Notes: generated by a model from the letters alone, not told the origin. 64,000 bases of DNA from Vespula vulgaris (GCF_905475345.1 NC_066598.1:3437001-3501000), one strand, 5' to 3'. Numbered from the stretch's first letter, positions 1-13,141 are shown. Translations and numbers: made by a program.

Positions 1-614
1 CCCAAAAAAATTGATATACCTTTATTGATATTATGACATTGCAGCTCGCAAAAGAAGGAATTAAACGATATGAAATACTCAAGTGAGATATATCGAAGTT
101 AAAAGTCGATGTTCAATAAAAATTTCCAACTTTCTTATCTTCCTTTTTCTCTTTTTCTTGTTTCTTTTCCCTTTTTTTTTTCTCAAACGTCACATTTATC
201 TCTCGTTGAAGATGATCCAACGACCTTACGGTAATCAATAACCTTAAGAGTAATAAAAAATATATTGATGATCCAAGTTAAGATCCAACTTAAGAGAAAT
301 ATCGAGAGTCATGAATTATATTGACAAGGATTACCTTGAAAAAAGGGCTATTGTAATAATCAAAAATTATCGTCTATTTTCCATCCCTCAAATTTCTTCG
401 TTCGTATAAACCTAACGTCTTTCTTTTTTTCTTTTTTTGCACGCGTGCAAAGAAGATTATCGAAAAACATTTTTTTAAAAAAAATATACTTTCAAAAAAG
501 ACATATTTCAAGTATAATTAATAAAATATATTTCTTTTGGAAATATACGAATTAATTGTAACACCCTGTATAGTCTGTCACTTTTTATCATCACATCTTT
601 CCCTATTCTTATCC

Positions 615-652
<38 letters not shown>

Positions 653-1845
653 CCCTTACTCTCCTCTATAATATACGTATAGTGTATTCGGTTTCTACGA
701 AAGCTCGTTCGTGCAACAGGAAGAACGAAGCTGAATTTCAAATTAGTCGATTCCATCCCGTTCCTCCGTTCCCTGTTCCTTTCTCCTACCACCCCTTCCT
801 ACCACCACCCCTTCCTCCCATCTCATCCCATTCTATCCCACCACCGCCACCACCACCACCACCACCACCACCACCACCTCCACCACCTTCACCACTGTTC
901 TCGTTACGAACATCCTGACGTGTGTATGCTATGTATATGTTCATATACAGGGTGTCTTCAAAAAAAAATCGACCTAATAATGATCTGTTTATGTAAGTAT
1001 CTTAAAAATATTGTAATAATAAACATGTATATATACATACATATATATATATATATATTTGTGTCTGTATGTGTATATGTATATGTATTTGTGTAGGACT
1101 GTATATGTATATCGGAAATACATAATTGTATAAATTTAATTCTTGTTTTTAATTCTTGTTGATTTAAAAAATTGTGAAGTGTATTTCTACTGAAGTATAC
1201 GTCTGTATATCTTTGTGTGTGTGTGTGTGTGTGTTCAAAAATATATAATTTTATAAATACAATTTTTAATTTTTGTACATCTAATAATTTCTGAAATATG
1301 TATGTGTATGTGGATTCAGAAATATACAATTGTAATTAAAAATTTGTATTTTTCTTGATTTAAGAATTATTTTATTGAAAATTTGCTCATCTTCAAACGT
1401 AAATATGAAAATAGTATCTAATTGTGTTCTTACAGTTAAAAATGAATGATATTTAATATTTGATACAATGAATAGTTCGGTAAAAAAGAATTTTTAACCG
1501 GCAAAGAAGTTTGTTTTACAATTTTAAAACGTTCCATATGATCTGAACTAATGCGAATGTTTGATATATTACTTTGAATAAAAGAAATATAACAATGTAT
1601 TTTTTAACCTTAGTTATTCATCATTCTTGACAGATCTATATATATATATATATGGTTGAATTATAAATTCGTAAGCTGTACGAATACATCACAATTTTTG
1701 TATTTTTATTGGAAATTTAATATACTTTTTTAAATTAAAATGAAAAACTACCTGTTATCATTAATATATAGGATATATGTAAGGATGTATGTATGTATAT
1801 ATACATGAATTATTATTATTATTAATTATCATCATTTATATATAA

Positions 1846-1893
<48 letters not shown>
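1..1893. other. Intergenic, no gene seen
   Basis: No open frame here looks like a conserved protein. Visible features are a TTTC tetranucleotide run near 620-650, a CCA-rich tract at about 838-890, TG/TA-rich microsatellites at 1027-1100 and 1213-1232, and a TA array at about 1848-1893. The motif CAGGGTGT next to TA at about 950 and its reverse complement CACCCTGTA at about 562 resemble ends of the short inverted-repeat elements found elsewhere in the window, but I could not pair them into one element. Confidence 0.5.
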
Positions 1894-1898
<5 letters not shown>

Positions 1899-2095
1899 GT
1901 GGTTCAAAAGTTCATAGACAGTAACGAAAAGTTTTTAATTGATGTTAAAAAACGATTACCTTTTTTTTTCGACGAAACTTTGTTTTCAAATCATAAAAGC
2001 CTAACACTTGTAAGATTACAAATTTAAAAACATCTCGAAAAAAGAGTAATCGATTTTTTAATATAATTTACAAACTTTTCATCCTGACCGACCTT
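1894..2095. mobile_element. Fold-back MITE-like element
   Basis: A roughly 200 bp segment whose two ends are imperfect inverted repeats. The left end starts ACAGAGTGGTTCAAAAGTT and runs into a block ending ACGATTACC then poly-T then TTTCGA. The right end, read in reverse complement, contains CAGGATGAAAAGTTT and a block ATCGATTACTC then poly-T then TTTCGA. It sits directly after a TA array. It has no coding capacity. Its ends and inner segments resemble the elements at 7278, 46199 and 52439, so I group them as one non-autonomous family. Confidence 0.55.
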
Positions 2096-3535
2096 ATTAA
2101 CATTAATTTAAATTAAAATTAAATTTCAAGAATAAAAAATAAAAAAGAAAAGAAAAACTGTTGGAAAATTATAAACATTACTCGATCATATCGAAGATAC
2201 TAAAAGGACGAAAGATAATTATTAATTATTATCTAATTAATTAATTGAATAATTAACATTTATTACATACTTTTAGATATATTATTAAAATTAATTAGCA
2301 TTGTTATATATATATATATATATATACATGTGTACAGAAAATATATAGAAAAAAATAAGAAAATAAAGAAAGGAAGTACAAAAAATATAAAATAAAATGT
2401 AATAAAATGTAATAAAATGAAACAGAAGGAATAAATAAGTAAGTAAGTAAATAAAATAAGAAATGAAATGAAAAAATAAAAATCATTTCGCAGATGTTAG
2501 TAATTTTCTTCCGTCTCGAAATCGACCATCGTTTTTAATCGAAAGGGAAACGAGCTCGCAAAGAGAAAGCTCACTCTCTCATTTATATTCTGAGAACGTT
2601 TGTAGCCCGTGCGCGACTTTATTCCTGTTCAAAGAAGAAACACAATATTCTCTCTGACTTATGTAAGAAAGTGAACGTTACGGAGAACCTCCCATTAGGT
2701 AACACTATAACGGTGAATATCGCTGATAACAAAGTCGATAATCGAAATACCACATAACATTTTTCATCGTTTCTCTTTTTCTCTTTTTTTATTCGTTATA
2801 ATTTCAACAAATCTTTTTTTTTTTTTTCTTTTTCATTCGAATAAGTCAATTAGGAAATATTGTGTCTATGATATTACAGGTCATGCAAAAAAAATGAAAA
2901 AAAAAACTATAAACGAGATTACGTATATCATTTTCTTTTTTTAAGATTAGAAATCAGATCAGAAATTAATGCATTTGCGTAATCGAAAATATGTTGATAT
3001 AATTAAATATCGTAAGGTTTAAAAGATCGTAGATTATATTTAATATAATAAATAGCTGAGGATCGAAATGATAGTCGGTGTAACGAATGCACTTTCTAGA
3101 AAAACGTAATAAAAACAAAAATACATACACAGACACGTAAATCCATACTTTCTAAAAAAAAAAAAAAGAAAAAAATAAAACGAGACTACAAATAAGCAAT
3201 TAGAAGATTGAAGATAACGAATCGATGATACAAAAAAAAAACTACAAATCGTATCGATTGTCATCGACGACTCGTCTTTATTCTATGTTATAATAATTAT
3301 TATTATATGAATAATGAAAATGTAACAAGGATTACAAATAACAAATTATAAATCAAATTTCTTCTAATCGAAATATTTACTTTCTCAATATAAGACATAA
3401 AAAATTCGGAAAAAAAATATAAAAAAACGCGAAAACTAATCTAGACTCTCATTGATCCTATCCTAATCGAGTGAATGATATTTAATCCCATGATAACGTC
3501 TATAGAAAAAAAAAAATAGTACCTAGTATAACCCA

Positions 3536-3587
<52 letters not shown>

Positions 3588-4259
3588 TAGTATTTCAAAA
3601 ATGAAAAAATGTTTCCTAGTCTTCTTTTTTGAAACGAATTCGTCTGTTCATGGAAAAGGAGATCAAAGGAAGTTGCTCCTTCTTAAAAAGAGGGGGAAAA
3701 AAAAGTTCTATTAAATCCTCGACTACTGTACGAAATTCTCCTTGAAAAGGACCAAGATATTAGCACGAAAGCTCAACGAGACGTACGATTCGCTACTCGT
3801 CCCCATTCGTCATCGTTCGGTTTCGTTCGTAACAATTCGTCTCGACTCGGTTTTACTCGGATCGGTCCGCTTCGGTTCGACTCGACTCGATTTCACTCGG
3901 CTCAACTCGGTTCGGGACGGCTCGCAAATAAAAAGCTCGCGATGATGAAGAGAGAAATACCGGCTGGAGACAGACAATTAAAAAAAAAGCTCGTACTGGG
4001 TGCTTTTGTCAGCACGTACATAGATGGCACATGAAGCTTTTGCGTTTATCCTACACGTAGCTTTTCCACGTTAAAAAGGATCCCCTCGTGCTCTTTGTCT
4101 TATTTATTTCGTCTCGTTCCATCCTTTTCTTTTCTTTTTTTCTTTTTATTTTACTTTCTTATATATATATATGTATATATATATATTCTATCTGTCTGTT
4201 CTCTCTTTCTCTCTTTCCTTCTCTTTATCTATCTCTATTTCTATCTCTATCTTTTTATT

Positions 4260-4294
<35 letters not shown>

Positions 4295-4454
4295 TCTCTC
4301 TTTCTACCTATGTCTCTATCTTTCTGTATTTTACTGTCTCTCCCTATATTTCTGTTTATTTTCTCTCTCTTTTTATTTCTCTGTTTCTCTATCTTTCTCT
4401 CTATTTATCTCTCTTTCTACTTATCTGTATTTGACCGTCTCTTTCTATCTTTCA

Positions 4455-4521
<67 letters not shown>

Positions 4522-5719
4522 TTCTCTGTCTCTTTTGCCCATTTCAGTCTCTATGACTTTCCGAAGCAGACGCAAACGCGCCGTCCCTGGTGCTGATTTT
4601 GAAATAATATTTCGCAAAGGAAATGAGAGGCGGTCTTTATTACGAGAGCCACGTTATGTATCAACGCTTTTTCTCTCTCTCTCTCTCTCTCTTTTTTCAC
4701 GTTCCTCTTCATGTCCCCTCCCCTCCGCCACTCCTTCCGAAATCATCATCTCGACTATCGTAATGATTTTCTAGGACTTTTTATTCTTCTTTCTTTTTCC
4801 TTTTTCTTTCTTTTTTTTTTTTTACTTTCTTTTTTCAATGAGAAAGACCGTCATAGGAAAATTAATTGCTCTTAATTGTCGTTATTATTATCCATCTGAT
4901 CTTTTTTTATCATACCGAATCATTTAACGAATTACATATTAATTTCGTTTAAAATAAAAAAGAAAAATAAAAAAAAAGGAATGACCGGTGTCGGAGGTTT
5001 GTCTTTTTCTTTTTCCTTTTTTTTTCCTTTTTTTTTTTTATTTTTATATACATTTCTAATTATATAGATTCATTATGTGTACTGCTGCAGTTTTTTTTCT
5101 CGAACTGTTTCTTTCTCATTCAATTCGATTTTAATCGTTGTTATATACTATTATTTTTTAACGTTCGATCGATGAAATATGAAAGATTAATAACGTTACT
5201 ATCAATAAACTGTTTGACAATTAGAGAAAAAAGAAAGTAAAAAAGAAAAAGAAAAAGAAAAAGAAAAATGAAAAAAGAAAGAAGTGAATCAGATTTGATT
5301 GTTCTTTTTTAAATCTTTGTCACTTCGCATCGGACGTTTATGTAATAATAATAATATTTTAATGCACGGTTAATTGTCAATAAATATTTTCATGTATTTC
5401 GGAAGTATTATATTTTTATTTCAAGTATTTCCATTGTAAAATGGAATATTTTTAATAAAAATGTGGCGTGATTATGGCGATAATAACATATTTCCCATCG
5501 GGTTAATTAAATCTCAACCAACCAAACGCATTTATGCATATTATTTAATCCTGTGTAATAAAAATAAAAGAAAAAAATTCAAGTGTTTTCATTTCAAATG
5601 TCATTACAATTATCATCAAATTTTTACTTTTTTCATCGATTAAAAAAGTTGAAAATAAATTCGTTAAAATTAAAAAATTATTTGTCGTCTTATTTGAAAA
5701 TAATAACAATATTTTAATT

Positions 5720-5754
<35 letters not shown>

Positions 5755-7277
5755 ACACGAGTTTATAAAATCTTGTACGACATGATGTAAATAACCGATG
5801 AATAGTTGTACCAATCCACAAATCGACAGAAAATGCTCGAGAGGAATACGAGAAGAATTTCGAAAGAGTGAAACGAGATGCGCGTTTAGAATGCGTGAAG
5901 GAATGCGAATGGGATTCTTTCTTCATATCGATCGATTACCGTTCAAAATCACAAATAAAATTCTATCTTGAAATAAAATTGATATGGAAATAAAAAAAAA
6001 ATGAAAAAACAAATAAAACAGAAAATAATCATAATAATAATCGTAATTCATTGTCTGGTATCATAAATTTTTTTACATTCAAATAAGATCAAAACAAAAT
6101 TTTCTTCTACGTCTCATAAATTATATTAATCGTATTATAAAAATTTTCACTTTAAGATAAAGTAATAAAAGAGTACGTGTTCTATAAACTTCTAACAATT
6201 ATTTTGTACAATTCAATCGTAGAAGAAAATAAAATAAATAAAGAAAGAATATGATACAGAAAGAAAAAAAAAAGAAACGAAGAAAGCAATAACAAAAAGA
6301 GAAATAAAATAAAACAAAAACAAAGTTGAATGTCTCATAAATCATTGATTAAATAATATTATATAAAATACTATTTGAGAAAAAAAAATAAAAAGTAAAA
6401 TAAAATAAAAAAAAAAAGAACAATTTTTATATGCACATTCAACTAAATATCGCTAATATTCTATTACGAATTATTTACTATATAGATGTCATAAAATTCT
6501 TCGTCATATGATATTTGAGAATAAAATGTAAAAGAAAAAAAAAAGGAAAAAAAGAAATAAAATAAAACAAATAGTTAAATACACCTTACCCATATATTAT
6601 ATATATGTATGTATGTATGTATATATATATATATATGTATTATATATTGTCAAAACTGAAACGTATACGTTTGAAATTCTCTTTTCAAGCCCTCTTACGA
6701 ATATCCGATAAATCGTCGAATCCTTCCGATGACGAAGACATCGATTCTATTAATCCAAAATTCGATATCATACGATACGATACGATACGATACGCGAATC
6801 TTCCGCTTTGCTGATGGTCACGTAAAACCAGATCGATGGGATCCAATGTCGGTCATAATTACGCTTCATGAATATTGTTCGAGATAACCCCCTTGAGATA
6901 TAACTCTATTCATTCTTCCTAGTTCGATAAAATCAAACGCCGAAAATAATATTTTCTTCTCGTCGAGAAATAATATAATTCTTTGTGATTATAAAAAATT
7001 CAAACTTTTTTTCCGATCCAGACTTCGATTCTTTTTTTCTTTTTCCTTTTTTCCCGTTCCTTTTTCTAACGAATCAAAAAAAAAAAAAAAAACAAATTAT
7101 TTTACGGCCTTCTTGTTTCTCCTTTTTGCTTTTCTTTCTTTTCCTTTTTTTTTTTTTTGTTTAAATTCGGATTATACGTCTCTCTTTCACTCGATAAAAA
7201 ATTATTACAATAAACGAACAGGATGCTAAGACGAGTGAAATTTATAATATCCAATTAGATTGCGAACAAATGTTCTT
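2096..7277. other. Intergenic, simple repeats
   Basis: No gene recognised. It holds a TA array (about 3536-3583), a CpG-dense TCG-rich tract (3778-3935), long pyrimidine tracts (4100-4550 with a CT array at 4459-4517, and 4673-4692), poly-A and poly-T runs, and a GATAC repeat near 6772-6795. The long open frames over 4088-4774 are only translations of CT repeats (Ser/Leu runs). The rest is AT-rich sequence without recognisable exons. Confidence 0.5.
4459..4517. repeat. CT dinucleotide microsatellite
   Basis: Near-perfect CT array inside a pyrimidine-rich stretch running from about 4100 to 4550. Similar CT or GA arrays occur at about 10697-10717, 10950-10975, 13976-14034, 15601-15634, 16940-16978, 28180-28213, 58392-58433 and 58615-58640. 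Confidence 0.9.
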
Positions 7278-7487
7278 ACGTGGGTGAAAAGTTATTAAAC
7301 GAATTTAAAAATCGATTAACCCTTTCTCGAGAAGTTTTTCGACTTTTCTTTTCCAGTCAGTCTTGTCAATTCTTGCAAGCTCCGCTTGCAGTTTTACGAT
7401 CTGAAAAAGAAATTCAACTTGAAAAGTTTCGGAAATGGAGTAATTGATTCTTAAGATCGTTTAGAAACTCTTGGCCCATCCTATATA
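7278..7487. mobile_element. Fold-back MITE-like element
   Basis: Roughly 210 bp with long imperfect terminal inverted repeats. The left arm has GGGTGAAAAGTT, AAACGA, AAATCGATTAACC and TTCTCGA in order. The right arm, in reverse complement, has GGATGGGCCAAGAGTTT, AAACGA, AGAATCAATTACTCC and TTTCCGA in the same order. The exact centre (7373-7390) is a small perfect stem, GCAAGC-tcc-GCTTGC, so the whole element can fold on itself. No coding capacity. Same family as 1894-2095 by shared blocks. Confidence 0.65.
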
Positions 7488-7739
7488 TTTATTCTCCTAT
7501 TAAATATAAAACAAAAACGTCGAAACGCGAATGACGTGATACTAAAATAAAATATTTCGAACTAGTTTTTCACTTCATTTTTCATTTTATTTTCTTTTAT
7601 TTCACTTTAATGTGAATAAATTTAAACGGACATTTTAATGCGAATAATAACGAGATAAAAAAAAATAAATAAATAAATAAAAATACAGACATTTCGTGAG
7701 ACATATTTATGTTCAAATCCTTGTATATATATTTTACAT

Positions 7740-7990
7740 TTTCTATCAAATACCTAACACGGTGTTTATCACCGCGTCATCGTTTGTGACGTTTCGTTTA
7801 GCTGAGAGATGAGAAACGTCGTGTTAAAAGTTTAATATCCTCTACCCAGGATATTCCTCGTGGCGTAATGCCGACACGTGATCACTGTTATTTATATAAT
7901 AGACCATGTGTATACACACGCGAAAGATTGCCTACCTATATCCCCTTGGTCGAGTGTACGGCCATATTTGCGCATACGCTACATGTAATT
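7740..7990. other. Higher-complexity island with hairpins
   Basis: This stretch is richer in G+C and lower in simple repeats than its surroundings. It carries short inverted repeats: CGGTG/CACCG (7760-7774) and GACGTTTC/GAAACGTC (7788-7795 and 7813-7820). A CACGTG E-box lies near 7876. No reading frame is convincing. It could be a regulatory element; no function can be assigned. Confidence 0.3.
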
Positions 7991-8831
7991 TAAATACATA
8001 TGAATGTATGTACGTATGTGTACATGTATATATATATATATATGTGTGTGTATATATATATATATACACAGGTATATAAATAAAGGGTTATTCGTCAGAT
8101 TAAAAATTACGAATCGACGATAAGTCTTAGAAATTTGTTTAGAAAAATCTATCTTGAAAGAAGAAACAAAATTTGGTGTGTATATCCAAAATGTTTATAC
8201 ATCGAAATAATTCAGAAATTATAAAGGAAAATAATTCTTTTTTAATACATCAATATATTAAAATTAAAAAATATATATATATATATTTGATATAGGTATA
8301 TAAATACGTATTATATTTCTACGTGTTTGTAAAAATTGTAAAAAAAAAGTCCGTAGGCACGTATTTGTTTCACATCCTGAAAAAGAGAAAAAAAAAAAAA
8401 GGAAAAAAAAAGAAGAAGAATAATCGATTTTTAACTTTTTGGCCGCCCTCTATGAAAAATTCCAACGATAACTTATTCGTCGATTCGATAAACGAAAAAA
8501 AAACAAAAAGAAAACAAAGGAAAAGGAAAAAAGAGGAAAGCAAAAGAAGAAGAAGAAGAAGAAGAAAAAAAGAAAAAAAGCTAAATTGAAAATTCTCGAA
8601 AAAGAAAAAAAGAAAAAGGGAGGGTGTGTGTGTAAAAAAAGAGAAAGAACCAAAAAAGAAAAAAAAAAAGAGACCGGTCCCCCGAAAGAAAAAGAACAGA
8701 AAAGGAAAGAAAGAAAGTTGGCGTTCTCACTATTGTCAATTTTTCAACATCGAAGTCTACCTCGTAAGTTCTCGACCGTATACAAAACTCTTATAGCTGG
8801 CTCGCCTAGTTACATAAGTAGGTGCAGGAGC

Positions 8832-8884
8832 TAGGGTAGGGACAAGGAATAAGGGTAGGGGATAGGGTGTAGGGGGTAGGGGCA
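8832..8884 (+). other. G-quadruplex-type G-run tract
   Basis: Seven or more runs of three to five G separated by loops of two to eleven bases (units such as TAGGG and GATAGGG). This fits the classic rule of four G3+ tracts with short loops on the + strand. It is unusual in such AT-rich DNA. There is no adjacent gene, and the units are not TTAGG telomere repeats. Confidence 0.6.
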
Positions 8885-8944
8885 GGAGGCTGGAGAAGCC
8901 GAGATCGTAGGTTTATTGATTCGGTTTTCTCTCGCGTTGAGTTT

Positions 8945-9165
8945 TTCTCACCGTCCTTATCCTACCTACTACCTACCTAGCTACCTACCAACCAAGCAAC
9001 CTACCTACCTACCTACCTACCTACCTACCTATCCTACACCTATCACTCTAGCTAGCTAGCTAGCTAATCTCTCTAGCTACACATACTTTCTATCCCTCCA
9101 GCTAGCTACCCCTCTAGCTACACATACCTTCTACCCCTCTAGCTAGCTACCCTTCTGGCTAGTTG
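8945..9165. repeat. CTAC/CTAG minisatellite
   Basis: A CCTA array at about 8999-9031 is followed by CTAG/AGCT runs. A unit of about 41 bp beginning TCTAGCTACACATAC is then repeated (9072 and 9113). Non-coding. Confidence 0.75.
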
Positions 9166-9627
9166 GGCCTTCTGTCACACTCGTACCGAAGCGACCAACG
9201 CGAACGTGGTATCGCTTCGTTGAAACTAGGACGCGGTCTTCGGATGGCCTCGGATGCAACCCTTGCACGATCTTCTCTCTCATTTCCACCCCCGCCAGTA
9301 ACTTCCAACCACCCTAACTCCAAACCCCCTCCATTCCTACTTACCACCCGACCTTTCCTCCGTCTCACTCTCCCGTGCATCCTAGGAACGATATCTATCT
9401 CTAGTTCTAACGTAGTCTCAATATGTGTATGTATATGTGTTTGTGTATCTACTACGTCGATTAGCTAATGAAGTGAGAATATGAATGGAAATATTTTCAA
9501 TGGATCTTTTGTCCTTTCTATACTACTTTCTTTTTATTTCCTTCTTTCCTTTTTTTTCTTTCTTTCTTTCTTTTCTATTTTTCTTTTTCTTTTTCTTTTT
9601 TTAGAAATATTTTGAATATTAATAATA

Positions 9628-9630
<3 letters not shown>

Positions 9631-9673
<43 letters not shown>
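9631..9673. repeat. GT dinucleotide microsatellite
   Basis: Uninterrupted TG array of more than 20 units. Confidence 0.95.
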
Positions 9674-9678
<5 letters not shown>

Positions 9679-10681
9679 CATACATTGATATATATTTCAA
9701 TTATATTTAAATATGCATTTAAATATATAGACTTTTCTCTATTGACGAATATATCTATTTTAATGTAATATTTAAATTACAGTAGCGTACGATCAGTGAA
9801 GTGATATATTTTTTTATTTTTTGTTCTGATTCTTCTCATTATGATAATACGAATGGATTCATATTTTAATATTCAATTTGCTAAATGTTATTTAATTTAA
9901 TATAATATTTAGACGAAACGATACTTAAATTATGTTTTTCAATATTTTTTTTCTAATTCTCACTATCATTTTGAGTGATATCTAATTCGATTGAGAATGA
10001 TAACGAATAGTATAATATTGAATTGCATTGTGGACATGTACTTTTTCTTGCATTTTGTAATTATTTTATAATAATAAATTTTACACGCATATATTGACTA
10101 ATTTAACTTTCCAATGAAATAATTTTCCCATTAAAATATCATTAAGAATAATTAAGAATATACAATATTAATACTAAATATATATCCAATCAAATTACTT
10201 CCTTCTTCTAAATTTATAAAAAGTCAAGGCGTATCGTTAAAATTCTCAATCAATTTCCATAACCCCGTTATAAAATGGTACACCTTCTAATGAATATATC
10301 GAAAGAAATTCAAACGAATTTTAAAAACTCTATTAAAAATAACGAATATAACTTCGTCGTTCCTACAATAAATAAATCTTATACGAAACGTAAATCAATT
10401 AAATTAAATCTATGAACAAACGAATGCATAATTAATTTGATTTATTTGTATAAGAAAAAAAAAAAACCTGAAAGAAAAAGAAGAAGAAGAAGAACAAGTA
10501 GAAATAGAAGAAGTAGAAGAAGAAGAAGAAGAAGAAGAAGAAGAAAGAAGAACAAAAATGTCTAGCGACGTCCTCACGAGTTAAGAAGTAGCACAATATT
10601 CTCGATCCAGTACGGAAGCTTTAGAAACGAGATAAAGGAAGGCTCGCAAATGCAATTAATCCTGGTATCTTTCTATCTATC

Positions 10682-10715
<34 letters not shown>

Positions 10716-10947
10716 AGTCTTTCTCAGTCTCTCTCTATCTCTATCTCTATCTCTCTCTCATGGCTCTCTATTCCTATTTTACCTCTCTTTCTTTCTATCT
10801 TTCTCACTCACTCGCTTTTTCTATATTTCTTTCTCTTTCTCTCTTTCTTTCTTTCTCTCTCTTTCTCGTTTCTACTATTTCGTCCTTTCTCTCTCACTCT
10901 TTCACTCATTCTTTTTCTCTCTCTTTCTCATTTTTACTATTTCATTA

Positions 10948-10980
<33 letters not shown>

Positions 10981-11208
10981 CTTATTTTTACTATTTCATA
11001 ATTCATTTTTTTAATTCTCTCTCTTTCTTGTTCTAGGTCTTTCTTCTTCTCTCTCTTTCACATACGCTCATTAATTCTCTTTCTTCCTCTTACACATTCA
11101 TTATCTTTCTCCCTCTTACTCATTGATTATCTTTCTCTCTCAAACTCATTCATTCTCTTTCTCTCTTTTATTAATTGTTTTTCTTTTTCTCTCTTCTTTC
11201 TTCCTTTT

Positions 11209-11240
<32 letters not shown>

Positions 11241-11852
11241 TATTTATTTCTTTTTTCTCTTACTTCTTTTTTCGATCATAAAGTTAACTCACGCCAAGGG
11301 ACCGAGCAGGAATAAAAAGTCTATTTTTTAAAAATGACGCGGCCCGCCACAGGCTGCGTCGGCGATCGAAATGAATTTACTATTTACTCGAGTAAATCTC
11401 TCTCTTGCGATTCCGCCCAAAGCTATATATCTTTTTATCCGTTAAATATACTCAATACGCGATGACTCTTATTTCAGAGATATAGATTATGGGAAATATA
11501 TATATATATATATGTATGTATATAAGAAATAGGTTACTTTGGATTTTCCTTTGATCGATTTTGATTTATACGATCGCTCATGACTCACGCGTTTGAACGA
11601 ACTTATTTTTATTTATAAATTATTAACATTCAATAATTTTCGAATATCTTTCTTTTTTCTACTAGATTTCTAATCTACTTCATAACAAATATAAAAATCG
11701 ATTATCAATCGAGATCGATCGTAATTTATTTATTTACTTTTGAACGAACTTTTTATTACGAATTACTAGTATCTAATAATTTTTTAATTTCATTCGTTTC
11801 TTATTCTACACATGAATGCGAAGAAATCCGCGTTCTTATTTTTTTTCTCTTC

Positions 11853-11883
<31 letters not shown>

Positions 11884-12411
11884 GATCTACTTTACGACGG
11901 ATCTAAAAATATTTTTAAATAAAAATCAATGAAGACTAACGTACGTCAATTACAACAAAGCATTTTGTTTTACCCACGCTTTAGACCAACTCTCGAGCAA
12001 AGGATTTAGGATAATCCTACATAGTACGAGTAGACGTGTAGGTAGACCTAACGGAAGCACAAAATCGTGCTCGTGCCTGGTATTAGTCGCTCGGGGGATA
12101 TAGAGGCCGTTTATATAAATCGCAGCTTAGGCACGGCTCTCCGCCCACGTACGCTAAGATACCTTGGAGGGTCAACTTGAAAAAAAAAGAAAAAAAAAGT
12201 AAAGAGAATCTCTCGAGAAGGAGTTTCTAACAAAGAAAAAACAAAAAGTCTAACAAGAAAAACAATTTTTCTTTTTCCATATTAATAATATATCTAATAA
12301 AATTCTATTTTCTACTATTACTATAAAAATCTAATAAAAATAATATTTATATAAATATCATTATTATCTGAAAAATATAACGTTCTATTACGTACTTATA
12401 AAATCAATCTC

Positions 12412-12465
<54 letters not shown>

Positions 12466-12688
12466 AATATAAGATTCCATAAAAAAATTTGAACTGAATT
12501 TGACCTTCGTAGAACTCTCCAAGGTTATCGCAATGTCAAATAATAATACTATTTATTTAACTACCGTTGATATCGTACAATACTCGTCCGAAATATTTTT
12601 CTCATTTTTAATACTTAAGAAAATCGCGTATTTAAAACGGACCTACTATATATAATATTTATGTACATTATATATATCTATATATTCC

Positions 12689-12720
<32 letters not shown>

Positions 12721-13109
12721 CTTATACATATATATGACATTAATATTGAAAAAGGATTAAATCAATGGACACACACTTTGGTCTTATCTGGCTAAAGACG
12801 ATCCGGTTTATCTAAATATGAGTTAATCTCATCTCTCTTTGTAATCTGCGAATGACGCGAGAGCTGCGACGAAGGGGTGGGAATTGTCAAAGAGGGATGA
12901 GAGGAGGATAGGGGATATTCTAAAATCGCATTTGAATAAAGTCATTTGTGCGCGCAACGTAATCCAATTCGGTATCCTCCTCTATGCTAGGTTTTCTCTA
13001 CACGCGAAAGCACCAATAAATCAACCAGTTGCGTCTGGGTTGCATCGCCCTTAGCACGCCCCTACGATGTAGCCGTATGGCTTAATTTCATTCGTCCAAA
13101 TCACCGGAT

Positions 13110-13141
13110 ATTCTACGATCGAGAACTTTCGATCGTAGAAT
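13110..13141. repeat. Perfect 13-bp inverted repeat
   Basis: The left arm ATTCTACGATCGA (13110-13122) is the exact reverse complement of 13129-13141, with a 6-base loop. It lies at the edge of a higher-complexity island and is not next to a recognised gene end. Confidence 0.85.

Larger units (their letters stand above)
7991..13109. other. Intergenic, simple repeats and islands
   Basis: No gene recognised. It holds a lysine-coding purine tract (8380-8700), the G-rich tract at 8832-8884, the CTAC/CTAG repeats at 8945-9165, a GT array (9631-9673), AAG repeats (about 10478-10550), pyrimidine tracts (10660-11260) and TA arrays (12416-12462 and about 12695-12720). Three islands of ordinary complexity and higher G+C lie at about 11280-11440, 11940-12170 and 12770-13085. 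They have no clear frame and may be regulatory. Confidence 0.45.

Noticed and set aside
4088..4774. Long Ser/Leu-rich open frames
   Set aside because: Direct translation of CT repeats; no domain, no splice context.
8088..8455. Fifth MITE-like element (AGGGTTATTCG left end, TTTTTGGCCGCCCT right end)
   Set aside because: End pairing too weak; the interior is mostly a purine tract.
8323..8834. Lys/Arg-rich and Phe-rich frames
   Set aside because: Purine tract read in different frames on both strands; composition only.
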